Below, in pieces: positions 48,796-60,201 of a stretch of 64,000 bases of DNA (the stretch's first letter is position 1; every line of letters begins with the position of its first letter). Position numbers and translations under genes: made by a program. The notes below the pieces were generated by a model. It was not told where the DNA came from, did no database searches, and saw only the letters and a program-made list of their open reading frames with translations. The DNA comes from Glandiceps talaboti (taxonomy: Eukaryota; Hemichordata; Enteropneusta; Spengelidae), in the NCBI RefSeq assembly GCF_964340395.1, contig NC_135569.1:12331019-12395018 (forward strand), given 5' to 3'.

Positions 48796-51700
48796 TTTTC
48801 CAGAGTTGATGAAGTCCACATATTTCACTTTGATACTGCACCTGAAGTCTTCCGGACTGGTTTTGATGAGATCACAAAAACTAAACTACACAGTCATGAT
48901 GGCTGGTCAGATCCATTAATGTGGAGGTAAGTACAGCTATGAAATTACAAAATCTAAACTAGACAGTCATGATATCTGGTCAGATCCATTAATGTGGAGG
49001 TAAGTACAGCTGTGAAATCATGCAAAAACTAAACTAAACAGTCATGATGGCTGGTCAGATCAATTAATGTGGAGGTAAGTACAGCTATGAAATTACGAAA
49101 TCTAAACTATACAGTCATGATGGCTGGTCAGATCCATTAATGTGGAGGTAAGTACAGCTATGAAATTACAAAATCTAAACTGGACAGTCATGATATCTGG
49201 TCAGATCAATTAATGTGGAGGTAAGTACAGCTATGAAATTACAAAATCTAAACTGGACAGTCATGATATCTGGTCAGATCAATTAATGTGGAGGTAAGTA
49301 CAGCTATGAAATTACGAAATCTAAACTACACAGTCATGATATCTGGTCAGATCAATTAATGTGGAGGTAAGTACAGCTATGAAATCACACAAAAACTAAA
49401 CTGGACAGTCATGATATCTGGTCATATCAATTAATGTGGAGGTAAGTACAGCTATGAAATTACAAAATCTAAACTATACAGTCATGATGGCTGGTCAGAT
49501 CCATTAATGTGGAGGTAAGTACAGCTATGAAATCACACAAAAACTAAACTGGACAGTCATGATGGCTGGTCAGATCCATTAATGTGGAGGTAAGTACAGC
49601 TATGAAATCACACAAAAACTAAACTGGACAGTCATGATATCTGGTCAGATCCATTAATGTGGAGGTAAGTACAGCTATGAAATTATGCAAAAACTAAACT
49701 AAACAGTCATGATGGCTGGTCAGATCCATTAATGTGGAGGTAAGTACAGCTATGAAATCACACAAAAACTAAACTGGACAGTCATGATATCTGGTCAGAT
49801 CCATTAATGTGGAGGTAAGTACAGCTATGAAATTACAATATCTAAACTATACAGTCATGATGGCTGGTCAGATCCATTAATGTGGAGGTAAGTACAGCTA
49901 TGAAATTACAAAATCTAAACTAGACAGTCATGATGGCTGGTCAGATCCATTAATGTGGAGGTAAGTACAGCTATGAAGTCACACAAAAACTAAACTACAC
50001 AGTCATGATGGCTGGTCAGATCCATTAATGTGGAGGTAAGTACAGCTATGAAATCACTCAAAAACTAAACTAGACAGTCTTGATATCTGGTCAGATCCAT
50101 TAATGTGGAGGTAAGTACAGCTATGAAATTACAAAAACTAAACTACACAGTCATGATATCTGGTCAGATCCATTAATGTGGAGGTAAGTACAGCTATGAA
50201 ATTACAAAATCTAAACTAGACAGTCATGATATCTGGTCAGATCCATTAATGTGGAGGTAAGTACAGCTATGAAATTACAAAATCTAAACTAGACAGTCAT
50301 GATATCTGGTCAGATCCATTAATGTGGAGGTAAGTACAGCTATGAAATTACAAAATCTAAACTACACAGTCATGATATCTGGTCAGATCCATTAATGTGG
50401 AGGTAAGTACAGCTATGAAATTACAAAATCTAAACTATACAGTCATGATGGCTGGTCAGTGGTTTGATCATATATGGGAACATATTTCTTTTATTGGATA
50501 TGTATACATTTTCTTAAATATTTACATACATGTGTGATCTTTTATCATTTTTCAGGGAAACACCCAAGCCAGCTGATGCCGATAACAAACTGTACTTATC
50601 AGAGCCTTTAGATCTTATGTCACATATCAGAGAGCATAAACAGGCCAGTAGTAGGAAAGTAGCAGTCATTGTGGATTCTCTTACTCCTGTTCTCGTCCAC
50701 AAATCTCTACCGTTTGTTTGTAAAGCCTTGTATCAACTGTACAATAGCGAAGATGATGTCGAAGGTTGGTGTAAATATGCTGTAGACCTGGAAATTTTTG
50801 CTAATGACTTACTTTCCCTTATTTTGCTTGAAATACAAAAATGCCCAAATAAGTAATGACTATATAAATGTCTTCTTGTACATGAACACAATATACCAGT
50901 CTGGTAATTAGTGAAAATAAGTAGTGACTAAAATACCTTCTTGTACATGAACACAATGTACCAGTCTGGTAATTAGTATAAATAAGTAGTGACTAATTTA
51001 TGTATTTTCATAAACTTTCAGTTCTGGAGTCATTTAATGATGTTCCCTCTCATAATTTTCACTTTGTAAACCAAGAAACACCAAATTGAAACACTTTTTA
51101 CGTCTATTGTTCTTTCACTGATACACCATTGCATGATGGGTCTTCTCAGACATGAATATTTATTAGATGTACATTGAATATTCATGACTTCTAAGAGCTT
51201 ACTTCCTTCAGGTAAATAGTCATGAATATGAGTACACAACTGAGTGAAAATCATAATCAGTAAATGGAGTCGTGGGATCTGGGGCACCTGTTGTGTACAT
51301 ACTTTGATAAGTTACCAACACTAATTATATTGTATGTCTTTGCATGGAATTTGTCTCATTCCAGGTTACCACAAGCAAACAAACGCACCAGTGTTTTTTC
51401 ATGTGTTGTGTATCAATATCGTTATTTCTGAATCCTAATATATAATGTTATGTTTCGGTAAACAAGTAATGTCTACTTTTTTGTAGGTTTTGAAATTATT
51501 CAGACCTTATGTTTAGTACACGGGGATGTCCACGATGAACGCGTTCTCAGTTCATTACAACACATTGCATCAAGTACCCTAGCTCTCACACCCAATGCTT
51601 CAATAGCATCATTCCATGAAGAACCCTATGGATTCTCCAACACAGTACATAAAAAGTCAAGTGGTAAAGTTATCATCAAGGTAAGACACTGGTTGGCAGA

Positions 51701-53758
51701 ATAATAATAATTGTACACTCAATGTACATGTATATGGTAGTCATTTCAAAATTGATCATTCAATCTATGTGTTAGTCACTTCAAAATTGATCATTTTCAG
51801 GGTGATCAATAAATATGCAATCCATGTGGTAATCATTCAAAGTTGATCAATGAATACACTCAATGTATTCTCACTGTATATATGTTCATTTTACAGAATG
51901 AGGGATACAGTGTTGTTGATGATCTTCGACTTATAACATTTGATCCATCTAAACTGTCAACACCTACAGTCAAACGACAAGCAGGTGTAAGTATACCAAG
52001 TAATGTCTTCCACTACATATAATGTAGTGACCAAAATCAAAATGCATTGTACATACTACATGCATTGTACATATTACATGACATACTACATACATTGTAC
52101 ATACTACATACATTGTACATACTACATACATTGTACATACTACATGACATACTACATACATTGTACATACTACATACATTGTACATACTACATACATTGT
52201 ACATACTACATACATTGTACCTACTACATGTACATACATTGTACATACTACATACATTGTACATACTACATACATTGTACATACTACATGCATTGTACAC
52301 ACTACATGCATTGTACATACTACATATATTGTACATAATACATACATTGTACATACTACATACATTGTACACTCTACATACATTGTACATATACTACATA
52401 CATTGTACATACTACATGCATTGTACACACTACATGCATTGTACATACTACATACATTGTACATACTACATACATTGTACATACTACATACATTGTACAT
52501 ATACTACATACATTGTACATACTACATACATTGTACATACTACATACATTGTACATACTACATACATTGTACATATACTACATACATTGTACATACTACA
52601 TACATTGTACATACTACATACATTGTACATACTACATACATTGTACATATACTACATACATTGTACATACTACATACATTGTACATACTACATACATTGT
52701 ACATACTACATGCATCTCTCTGCCCTCAGCGGCCTGCTCTATATAAGAAATGAGTTAGGGGTTGACCGATGTGTGAGGGCAGCCTGCCATGGCATACCTT
52801 GCAGACTATAACTTAGCTTGTGTGCATCATAATAGCTTTTTAATGTTTTATTGACATTAACTGCATTTCTCTCATTAATATTTACAGCCTGACCCAACAG
52901 CAAACTTGACCTTTAACCTCAATCTAACAGATACTGAGAGACAAGCAAGGAGTAAAGTGATACTACCTTATACCATCGCTCAGGAGAAGTAAGTTCTGAA
53001 CTTTTTTCATATTTCCACGATACTGTTAGTTTTTGTTGTGCTTTCCCCCACTATGCCCAAAGCAACGTACAGTTAATACCCCTTGCATGGACCTATAACA
53101 GCACAAGAATCCATTATACTTCTTGAACCCCCTGAGGAGCCTACAATCCGTTGCAGTGTATGTAAGTGCATAGGATTAAAGCATTCACATTGAGACTGAT
53201 ATCCTACCAGGTCCCCAATTATGCAGCTGGTTGAACTGAGGCACAGTCGTTGTTCAAATCTTGCCCAAATTAAGGACTTTAGCCATTTTGAAATAAAAAT
53301 GGCAGAAGCAAGGCTTGAACTAACAAGCATCTTGAAGATTCCAAGCTGGCCACTCTAACCATTCAACCATCATGCCATGACTCCACAACCAGCAATGTAC
53401 AGATTACAAGCCAGCCACTCTAACCATTCAACCATCATGACTCCACAACCAGCAATGTACAGATTACAAGCCAGCCACTCTAACCATTCAACCATCATGA
53501 CTCTACAACCAGCAATGTACAGATTACAAGCAAACCCACTCTCTCTTATCAACCATCATGACTCCAGGTTTCACGTCTTCATCAAGAGAGAAAAAAATCT
53601 ACTTCACTGTCAACATTTTCAGGAGCAGTTATTTACTCTTTTGTTGCCTTTATCTATACAGGAGGATGCCACAGTTGAAATCTGGTCAGATTTTTTATGA
53701 ACCAGACGAGGCGGATGATTTTGATGACGAAGACCCTGACGATGACCTTGACATCTAA
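46157..53758 (+). CDS. ELP5: Elongator complex protein 5, complete
   Basis: Eight exons join in frame to 309 codons plus stop: 46157-46211, 48425-48485, 48804-48926, 50556-50764, 51487-51680, 51897-51986, 52888-52988 and 53662-53758, all GT-AG. ELP5 forms the Elp4-Elp5-Elp6 ring of Elongator, needed for cm5-type modification of tRNA wobble uridine U34; its fold is RecA-like without a working P-loop. Diagnostic parts are VFDSLKHFGRTLLKSFTKS at the N-terminus, HFDTAPEVFRTGFD, VAVIVDSLTPVLVH (the VTIALDSL segment of human ELP5), NLTFNLNLTDTERQARSKV-like residues (read here as LTFNLNLTDTERQARSKVIL), and the acidic tail FYEPDEADDFDDEDPDDDLDI, nearly identical to the human end. Length is close to human (316). 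Introns 3, 6 and 7 are filled by tandem repeats. Exon 6 must end after GCAGGT (51986), since the alternative donor two bases earlier gives a stop. Confidence 0.97.
46212..48424 (+). other. ELP5 intron 1
   Basis: AT-rich intron of 2.2 kb. Besides the hairpin at 48295-48372 and the GGTAAAATC-type segment at 48130-48245, I see only T-rich tracts around 47020-47110. Small open frames in it have no recognisable domain. Confidence 0.6.
48295..48372 (+). other. Strong 78-base hairpin in ELP5 intron 1
   Basis: The arm ATCGTTGTCAGTGCAGTAAG (continuing GTCGTATCT) pairs with the arm AGATACAACCTTACTGCACT (continuing GACGCGACGAT) around a loop of about 18 bases. The stem is about 29 bp with few mismatches. 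It could be a microRNA-like precursor or a very small palindromic transposon remnant. No sequence family is recognised. Confidence 0.55.
48728..48799. repeat. (TTTA)n microsatellite next to the ELP5 exon 3 acceptor
   Basis: ATTT/TTTA units run right up to the TTTTCCAG acceptor of exon 3. Confidence 0.92.
48871..50458 (+). repeat. Tandem array of the ELP5 exon 3 end plus its 5' splice site, about 21 units
   Basis: The unit is 73-75 bp: about 56 bases from the end of exon 3 (from ATCACAAAAACTAAACTACA through CATTAATGTGGAG) plus the donor and early intron, GTAAGTACAGCTATGAA. I count 21 occurrences of GGAGGTAAGT, the first being the true donor at 48926/48927 and the other 20 lying in intron 3. 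A 22nd unit is cut off after GATGGCTGGTCAG at 50458. Units fall into two classes, GATGGCTGG (as in the exon) and GATATCTGG, mixed along the array. The array fills nearly all of the 1629 bp intron. Confidence 0.97.
52044..52711. repeat. 18 bp minisatellite (ELP5 intron 6)
   Basis: About 35 units of TACATACATTGTACATAC with TGCATTG variants and occasional 20 bp units. TTGTACAA-like palindromes recur each period. Long frames across it (Thr-Tyr-Ile-His-Cys or Met-Tyr-Val-Cys) are artefacts. Confidence 0.95.
52722..52806. mobile_element. Short GTGTGAGGGC element, copy 2 (ELP5 intron 6)
   Basis: Shares GCCCTC, CGGCCTGC, GGTTGACCGATGTGTGAGGG and GGCATACC with 59132-59220 in the same orientation. It abuts the minisatellite. 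Confidence 0.5.
53041..53390 (-). mobile_element. tRNA-derived SINE (ELP5 intron 7)
   Basis: On the minus strand the head is TGGTTGAATGGTTAGAGTGG (box A-like), then TAGTTCAAGCC (box B-like). The body matches 31150-31498 (GACCTGGTAGGATATCAG, CCTATGCACTTACATACACT, GTAGGCTCCTCAGGGGG). The tail ends in TTGCTTTGGGCATAGTGGGG. It is inserted antisense to ELP5. Confidence 0.78.
53377..53565. repeat. 60 bp tandem repeat grown from the SINE head (ELP5 intron 7)
   Basis: Three units of ATGACTCCACAACCAGCAAT, GTACAGATTACAAGCCAGCC and ACTCTAACCATTCAACCATC. The last 30 bases of each unit are the box A end of the adjoining SINE, so the array arose by repeated duplication across the SINE-intron junction. Confidence 0.88.
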
Positions 53759-54828
53759 GGAGAGAAGAGAGAGACACTATAGATGTTGTGTGTTTTATCG
53801 TACCTTTGTGTCTGTAGTTTTGTGACATGTCATTTATGTTGTCATGACAACAAAAAGAGTAAGTGGAGTGTTACAGTCGTCTCAGAGCAATTATCAGAGC
53901 TTTGCTACGTGTTCATTTAGCAATAATGTTGTTTCGTACATCTTATGTTGTCTTACAAGGGTTTTGATTCCTGGATGTATGAATTTTTTTTGGTGTGCAT
54001 GAAAAGTGTGCAAGTATGTTTTGTGGAACAGCAAATGTTATCTGTTAGGGTCGGTAGGCTGTCGTTGACTGTATGAAAGTGTGAAAGTGTGTTTTGTCTG
54101 ATCTGTTAGGTTTGGTCGTCTTGTCGTTGACTGCGTATGAAAATGTGAAACTTAAAGTATGTTTTGTAAAACAGCAAAATGTTGTCTGTTAGGTTCGGTA
54201 GTCTGTTGTTCGTTTACTCTTCTGTAATTGTTAATTTTTTTGAACACCAAATTACATGTTTTTTTCCAAAAGTAGAATTGCCCCCGGAGGTGTTTCTTAC
54301 AAAGCATATAATTTTGATAAAAAATTTGCCCTGAAAACCATGTTTTTTTGTGGAATTTAAAGAAGATAACAATGTTTGTAGTAAATTTTCATAGCAAAGG
54401 TGAGATGGACTTTGTAGACACCGTGTAATGGTCTGCTTGATGTGATTCTGAGGTCAAAGTTTAAAGGTCATGGGTTGTATTTTCACACAGTTTTGGTGGA
54501 ATTACAGTAAGAGTTCTATGTTCTGGAAAATGTAGCGTTGAGGTAAATTTGCAGAATTATGTCCAATTATGTCAAATTTCCCGTAGCGTTCAAAATATCA
54601 CAGGATGGGAAGCCATCGCTCTGTAAGTGTAACTGCTCGCAAAGAGTATTTTGTTGTTGTTTAGAAAAAATTCTATGAACAACTCTTTTTGTTGTTTGTC
54701 AGTTTATCTAAAAATTCAAAACTTTGCTCAGCTTACTGAAGCTTCTAGCAAAGGAATCAACTCGATATACTCTCTAGAAATTTATTTTATATAAAAGGTT
54801 ATTGCCATTATAGTGTTGTTGCCATGAC
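53759..54828 (+). other. Probable ELP5 3' UTR and downstream DNA
   Basis: Non-coding. It contains loosely repeated GTATGTTTTGT(GG/AA)AACAGCAAA and CTGTTAGGTTCGGTNGTCTG segments (about 54010-54200). A canonical polyadenylation signal is not obvious in the first kilobase. Confidence 0.4.
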
Positions 54829-55125
54829 AAGGTCAACTTTGACGCCTAGGTCATAGGTTAACTTTGATGCCTAGGTCATAGGTCAACTTTGATGCCTAGG
54901 TCATAGGTTAACTTTGACGCCTAGGTCATAGGTCAACTTTGATGCCTAGGTCATAGGTTAACTTTGATACCTAGGTCATAGGTCAACTTTGAAGCCTGGG
55001 TCATAGGTTAACTTTGATGCCTGGGTCATAGGTCAACTTTGATGCCTAGGTCATAGGTCAACTTTGATGCCTAGGTCATAGGTTAACTTTGATACCTAGG
55101 TCATAGGTCAACTTTGATGCCTGGC
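54829..55125. repeat. 25 bp minisatellite with AGGTCA direct repeats
   Basis: About eleven units of the type CTAGGTCATAGGTCAACTTTGATGC. The second half-site alternates between AGGTCA and AGGTTA, so the higher-order period is about 50 bp. Five units contain a perfect AGGTCA-T-AGGTCA, the DR1 arrangement bound by RXR heterodimers, HNF4 and COUP-TF. Confidence 0.93.
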
Positions 55126-55911
55126 TGTATTAAAAAAAAACATTGAGAACAAAATTTGAAAAAAAAATCGATCATTGTTTCCTGTAGAATACAAAATTGA
55201 TTTTAAGAAAAAGACATGAAAAGGGAGAAAAAAAATGAAGAATAAAAACAGGTGTATAATTTATTTAAAAAATAATCTAACGATAGCTTTACTTGAAAAA
55301 AACTGCCATTTTATTGCTGTGTTTGACAAAAAAAAAAACCAGTACAGCTATGATGTCATCTTTGGTATGGAAGTTGTCTGTGGTTTTGATTCTCTTTGAT
55401 CTTTTTCCCTCCATATCTAGTCAAATTGATGTATGTAGAACAATGTTCCATACTAAATTTTAAAATTACCAACAACAGGTGTATTTATAATTTAAGCCAC
55501 CCGATGACATCACATCCACGCCTGACATACATTCAAACGTGAAGGTGGTGTTACGATTTATACACAATTTGCATATTGATAATTTTATTAAATCCCTACA
55601 AGGGTCATTATAACACCTGCTGTAAAAAACATACAATAACAGTGATAAAAAATGAAGACACAGCTTACAGGCTAAAAAGGTAAACATAATTAAGCCAATA
55701 AAAATTTGCAGTCGTATGGAAATATTGCCTATGACAGATAAAAGCAAGGCCTGATAAAAAGTTGAAAACCAGTGGAAATGGTTCAAGTAACATGCTTAAA
55801 AATTGACAGTAAAAATTCAAAAAAAGAATCTGCCAATGTGTGATTGATCACTACTAACATGTACGTTTCATACATGTTGTCAAGCTAGATTTTTGTCCAT
55901 TTGACTAGACG
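55126..55911. other. No recognisable feature
   Basis: AT-rich with several A runs. The 106-codon minus-strand frame at 55466-55786 shows no domain I recognise. Confidence 0.4.
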
Positions 55912-56062
<151 letters not shown>

Positions 56063-56433
56063 AAGAATCAAAACCATGGATAGCTTCTAGACTATTATTT
56101 TGCTTAGCTAAAATTAGAGAGAAAGAGTCCACAAGAAACAAATTATGATATTTTTGTATTTTTTTTTTGAGAAGTATTTGAAAGATATGTGCTAAATCAA
56201 GAAAAAAGTGTGCTAAATCTTGAAAATGTACTATGCAGATCTGATAATGATACTGAAAATTAGAATTCCGGCTATTTTTATATAAAACATAAAATGAATT
56301 ACATTCTGAGACCTGATCTTAGCAAAGATTTATCTGATTTGAGAAAAAAAAATTGCCACATATCTCACTTGTTCTTGAATTTTTCGTGTCTGCCAATTTG
56401 TTTTTGTATGACATTGTCAATAGTTAATTTTCT

Positions 56434-57135
56434 GTTTCCAAGATGCATTGCGTGAGGCACCAGCACTTCTGTTGTTACGTTTAGGCTTGTTTTGTCTTTA
56501 TTACGTTTGAAATAACATTTTCATCGTAAAATGATGGAGAGACATGTTGACCTCTTTAAAGTGGTCATATTGATGAGGATTGGGTATTCATTTTTGGATT
56601 TTTAATTTATAAAACAATTTTTTTATGGTTTCCTACTTGATGAATCACTGTGAAACAACATAGACTAAGTTAGATAGATATATTTATTTCAGTAAAAAAA
56701 CAAACACCAAAAAACATAGACTAAGTCTGTGTTTGTAACTTAATACATTGCAAAAAGCTAATAAATGTGTGAAAAGTGTGTTAATGTACGTACAATAACA
56801 AACATTTTACACATTTATTAATTTTCTGCTATGTATTGTGTTTAAAACAAGGACTTGGTATATATGTTGTTTCCCAGTGATCGTCAAGTGGGAAGCCATG
56901 ATAAAATTGTTTTGTAAGTTAAAAATCCAAAAATGAATACCCAATCCTCATCCATATGACCACTTTAATTGTGAGCTATAGAGCAAAATCTCAATGCCAT
57001 CAATGACAGAGGTGGATTTTACTGGTAAACTCAGTCAAGTGACAACCATCTCACTGAGTAGCGTGTACAAACCCTCCATGCACTTACAGAATACATGGCG
57101 CTGTACAGGGAGATGTGCAATGCATCTTGGAACCA
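56434..57135. mobile_element. TTCCAAGATGCATTGC-ended MITE, copy 1, holding another MITE
   Basis: Terminal inverted repeats GTTTCCAAGATGCATTGC and GCAATGCATCTTGGAACC. The interior matches 62345-62660 in order: TTTGTCTTTATTAC, AGACATGTTGACCTCTTTA, CATCAATGACAGA, TTTTACTGGTAAAC and CATACAGAAT-like blocks. It is split by the palindromic MITE at 56559-56965. Net length is about 290 bp. Confidence 0.83.
56559..56965. mobile_element. 407 bp palindromic MITE with TA target duplication (best copy)
   Basis: Ends AAGTGGTCATATTGATGAGG and the reverse complement CCTCATCCATATGACCACTT, with TA on both outer sides (56557-56558 and 56966-56967). The arms mirror one another to the centre AATGTACGTACAATA. The left arm holds a short insertion-like segment around 56665-56720. 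The empty site is seen at 62345-62660, where CCTCTTTA continues directly into CTTGTGAG. Non-coding; Tc1/mariner-type insertion is inferred from the TA. Confidence 0.9.
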
Positions 57136-59131
57136 GTAATGGGTTTATCAATGGCCACCAAATGTTGCATAGTTATATTTCATTACAAGAATCAATATAT
57201 GGAGAAAAAGAGTCGATTTGTAAATTTTGAGACAGATTTTCAAAGGTTTATGTGTGTAACTCTATGCATTATATGTGTACATCTTTTGTACCTTGTTCTA
57301 AATATGGAATTATGGGTAATTCAAAATGACTAGCCATTAGGTACAGGGTAAGCAGGGAATCATGGGAGTATTCACGGTGACTTATTTTGAGGTACAGGGT
57401 AAGCAGAGAATCATTATTTGCTTCAAAATGACTTATTTTGTTGTATACACACTGGAAACACAAAGAATTATCAAAAATATTTCCAACTGAGTAATACTGG
57501 GACACCTAAAATGCATTGTTGTGTCTGTTCCCTCGATGCAGCTCAATTAAGTTTCATTATCACGTAACTAGTTTGGAATATCAGTATAAATGACATTAGT
57601 TTCCAAATGTTAGAGGCAGTGGTCTTCTGTCTGTTCATTATGCAATGGAGAATATTCCTGCATCCAAGAAATACACATATCTGGTCCATGTATTTAGAGC
57701 ATGTAGCCGGGATTTTTGGTCCTCATTTCTGTGGGAGAACTTTTATCTTCAAATCAGTACTTGAATTGTGTTTTCTACATACTCTGTGTATTGACAAATA
57801 CACATATTATATGCTATATTCCAGTTACCAACTGTGTCGTCATGTTCAAAAGTACCACAAGAGGGCGCCCCGGGTGACGAAAACAGTTCGGCTAAAATCT
57901 CATGGCAGTTCATGATGCAGTCATAAAATTATGGTGACACAACTTCAATACCTGAAATTTACTTGATTTGAAACAGCTAGCAGAATTTTTTTAATGGTTG
58001 TGAATGCCACCAACTTTTGCTGGGAGATCATTTTTGCAAAGGAAGCTACAGTACTCTGCTATCATTGCCCTCACTTCTGGCTGTGCATGAACAGCACTCC
58101 CAGTGGTAAAACTGTAAAATCTTTCGGGTTTTTTCTGGTAATCAGAATATGGCGTAAATTGTGGGAGGGATACTCAAAGGAAATGAATGAATGAATGCTT
58201 TGAAAGTGCAATACTTTTATAGCTTTACATAATTTATATCTCATCAAAAGTACTCAAATCTTAAATGTTTGCAGAAGAACAAAAAATTTATTTCTGTATA
58301 TCGTCAATATTTGTAGTAATTATGTAACGTGCTTTTGTTAATTTCAGACTGTGAAAAATGGAGCTTTTTGAACACATTTTGATGTGAATAACTAGTTGTT
58401 GCTGTGGGAGGAGGGGTGGGGGGGGGGGGAGGGGCAGAGGTATAAAGATCAAGAGTGTAAAAGTTTATTTTCTTAGTCTTGCTTGACTTAGACAACAGCA
58501 GAGTACAGTAGATTTGGTCTACTGTCAGCAACCAATAAAAAATATAAACAAAATATCCTGTGTTATTTGTTCTTTTATATTGAAGGTATTGAATACAAGA
58601 GGACTGTCATTATTGAATAAATGCATGTGTATGTTTGTATACAGCCTTACTTAATGTTTCTTATGACCTGTCGGACTCTCTATTTCTTCATCCTGGTGAT
58701 TTAAAAAATGACGCCCTCTATGGCAGGATTGGGAAAAAATTCTCAACATCTCTAATTGTCGTGGTAACCCCACAAGCACATATCTGAGTGAAGATTATCA
58801 TATATTGCTGAAGTATGGGAAATTTAATAAAATATGTTTCATAGTTTTCTTCTGCTTCATAGCATACCGCAACCTTGAAAAATGTTCTTTATATATATAT
58901 CTCTTAGCCAGTACATACAATTTAGCTAACTATTCAAAATTGCATGATTAGTGAGAAAATAGAAAGAGTTCAGACTAGTGATCAGCAGCGACCCGAGCAG
59001 CCTATTGTTCTCCTCTTGGGGATTATGACGTTATAGAGGGTGTCATGCCAGTTTAATAGAATGGTAAGCAATGGCAGACAGTAGCAATTCTGACTTCAAT
59101 ACTTGTCAGAAAATATCTGAGAGTGATGGAG
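57136..59131. other. Intergenic DNA between ELP5 and MRPS22
   Basis: No exon or RNA gene is recognisable. A G-rich tract lies at 58408-58440. Open frames at 56994-57230, 57607-57915 and 57994-58194 on the plus strand look random, the first lying within the MITE. Confidence 0.45.
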
Positions 59132-59220
59132 ACTGTAAGATACGTTGTGTCGTTTTGCCCTCTCCGGCCTCCGCTGGTACGTTGGCCAATGTGTGAGGGC
59201 GCCCCGTCACAGCATACGTT
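59132..59220. mobile_element. Short GTGTGAGGGC element, copy 3
   Basis: TGTAAGATACGTTGTGTCGT, then GCCCTCTCCGGCC, then GGCCAATGTGTGAGGGC and CATACGTTAC. Opposite in orientation to 22041-22127. Confidence 0.55.
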
Positions 59221-60201
59221 ACTATTAAAGAGTGATGATTCTTCTTTCAATGACGATTTTACCATGTTCAATAGATTGATTTGGCTTTTTATGTAGGTGT
59301 CGTGTCCTACAATATTAGCAACAATAGTGAAAATGCTAGTGATTTTGGAGTATATATCGGGTCATTTTAGACAGTTAAAGTCCAATTATGAAATGAAAGT
59401 ATCATCAAGATTTGAACGTGAACTTGTATGCTATTGTGTCAGTTGTACAAGGTACTCACTCACAGAACCAAAAAAAGAATGTAGGAAAAGCGAAACCGCA
59501 CCAGTTCACTACATCAGATTTTGATCAGATTGGATATGTACTAAACCAGATCCATACCACATTCCATGATATATGTCCTTGAGACAACCATGTAGTGTGA
59601 AGTTTGGAAGACACAGACAAACATCTTTCGCCAAAAAAAAAGTTTTATTTATATAAATTCTTTCATCAAAGAAGAAAAGGTCTACTAAACATAACTAGTT
59701 TTTCTTACACGTAGAGTTTATTCTCTGGACCACACAGATCACTGCAGTATATAAAGTACATATACAAGACATACATTTTGAAATTCAAACATGTTATGGG
59801 CCATGTTTGAATTCCCAGCTCACTGAACACTGGTAGCACCCTTATAAATCCAATACGTATATACAGGGCTGCCATTTTCTAGATATCTGTCATATTACCA
59901 AGTAAAGATACTGCCCTATTTGTGACTTGTGTAGACTGAATGCTGTCAGTATACTGTGCCAAAAATGGTCAATAGAGGGCGCTGTTCATGACAACCTACA
60001 GCGTGGTCATGACAAGATGTGGCCCTCCTATAAATGTCAATTTATTAATCTCTGAAAAGGATCACTGAAATGCAGAGATACATGATTTTAATACTGAGGG
60101 TGTCCATTTCACCATTAATGTTTGATTACCACTGGTATACAAGTCATCACCTTTTTATAGGTTATTGTTTAGAAACCATCCACACAAGTATGACAGCCAA
60201 A
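59221..60201. other. Downstream DNA of MRPS22
   Basis: On the 3' side of the minus-strand MRPS22 gene. A block near 59490-59525 (CACTACATCAGATTTTGATC) resembles one end of the foldback at 22562-22739, without its partner arm. Nothing else is recognised. Confidence 0.4.

Noticed and set aside
48930-50458. Repeated coding exons in ELP5 (a true protein repeat)
   Set aside because: The copies lack acceptors before them and each carries in-frame stops after the donor, so they cannot add coding repeats. They are intronic copies of the boundary.
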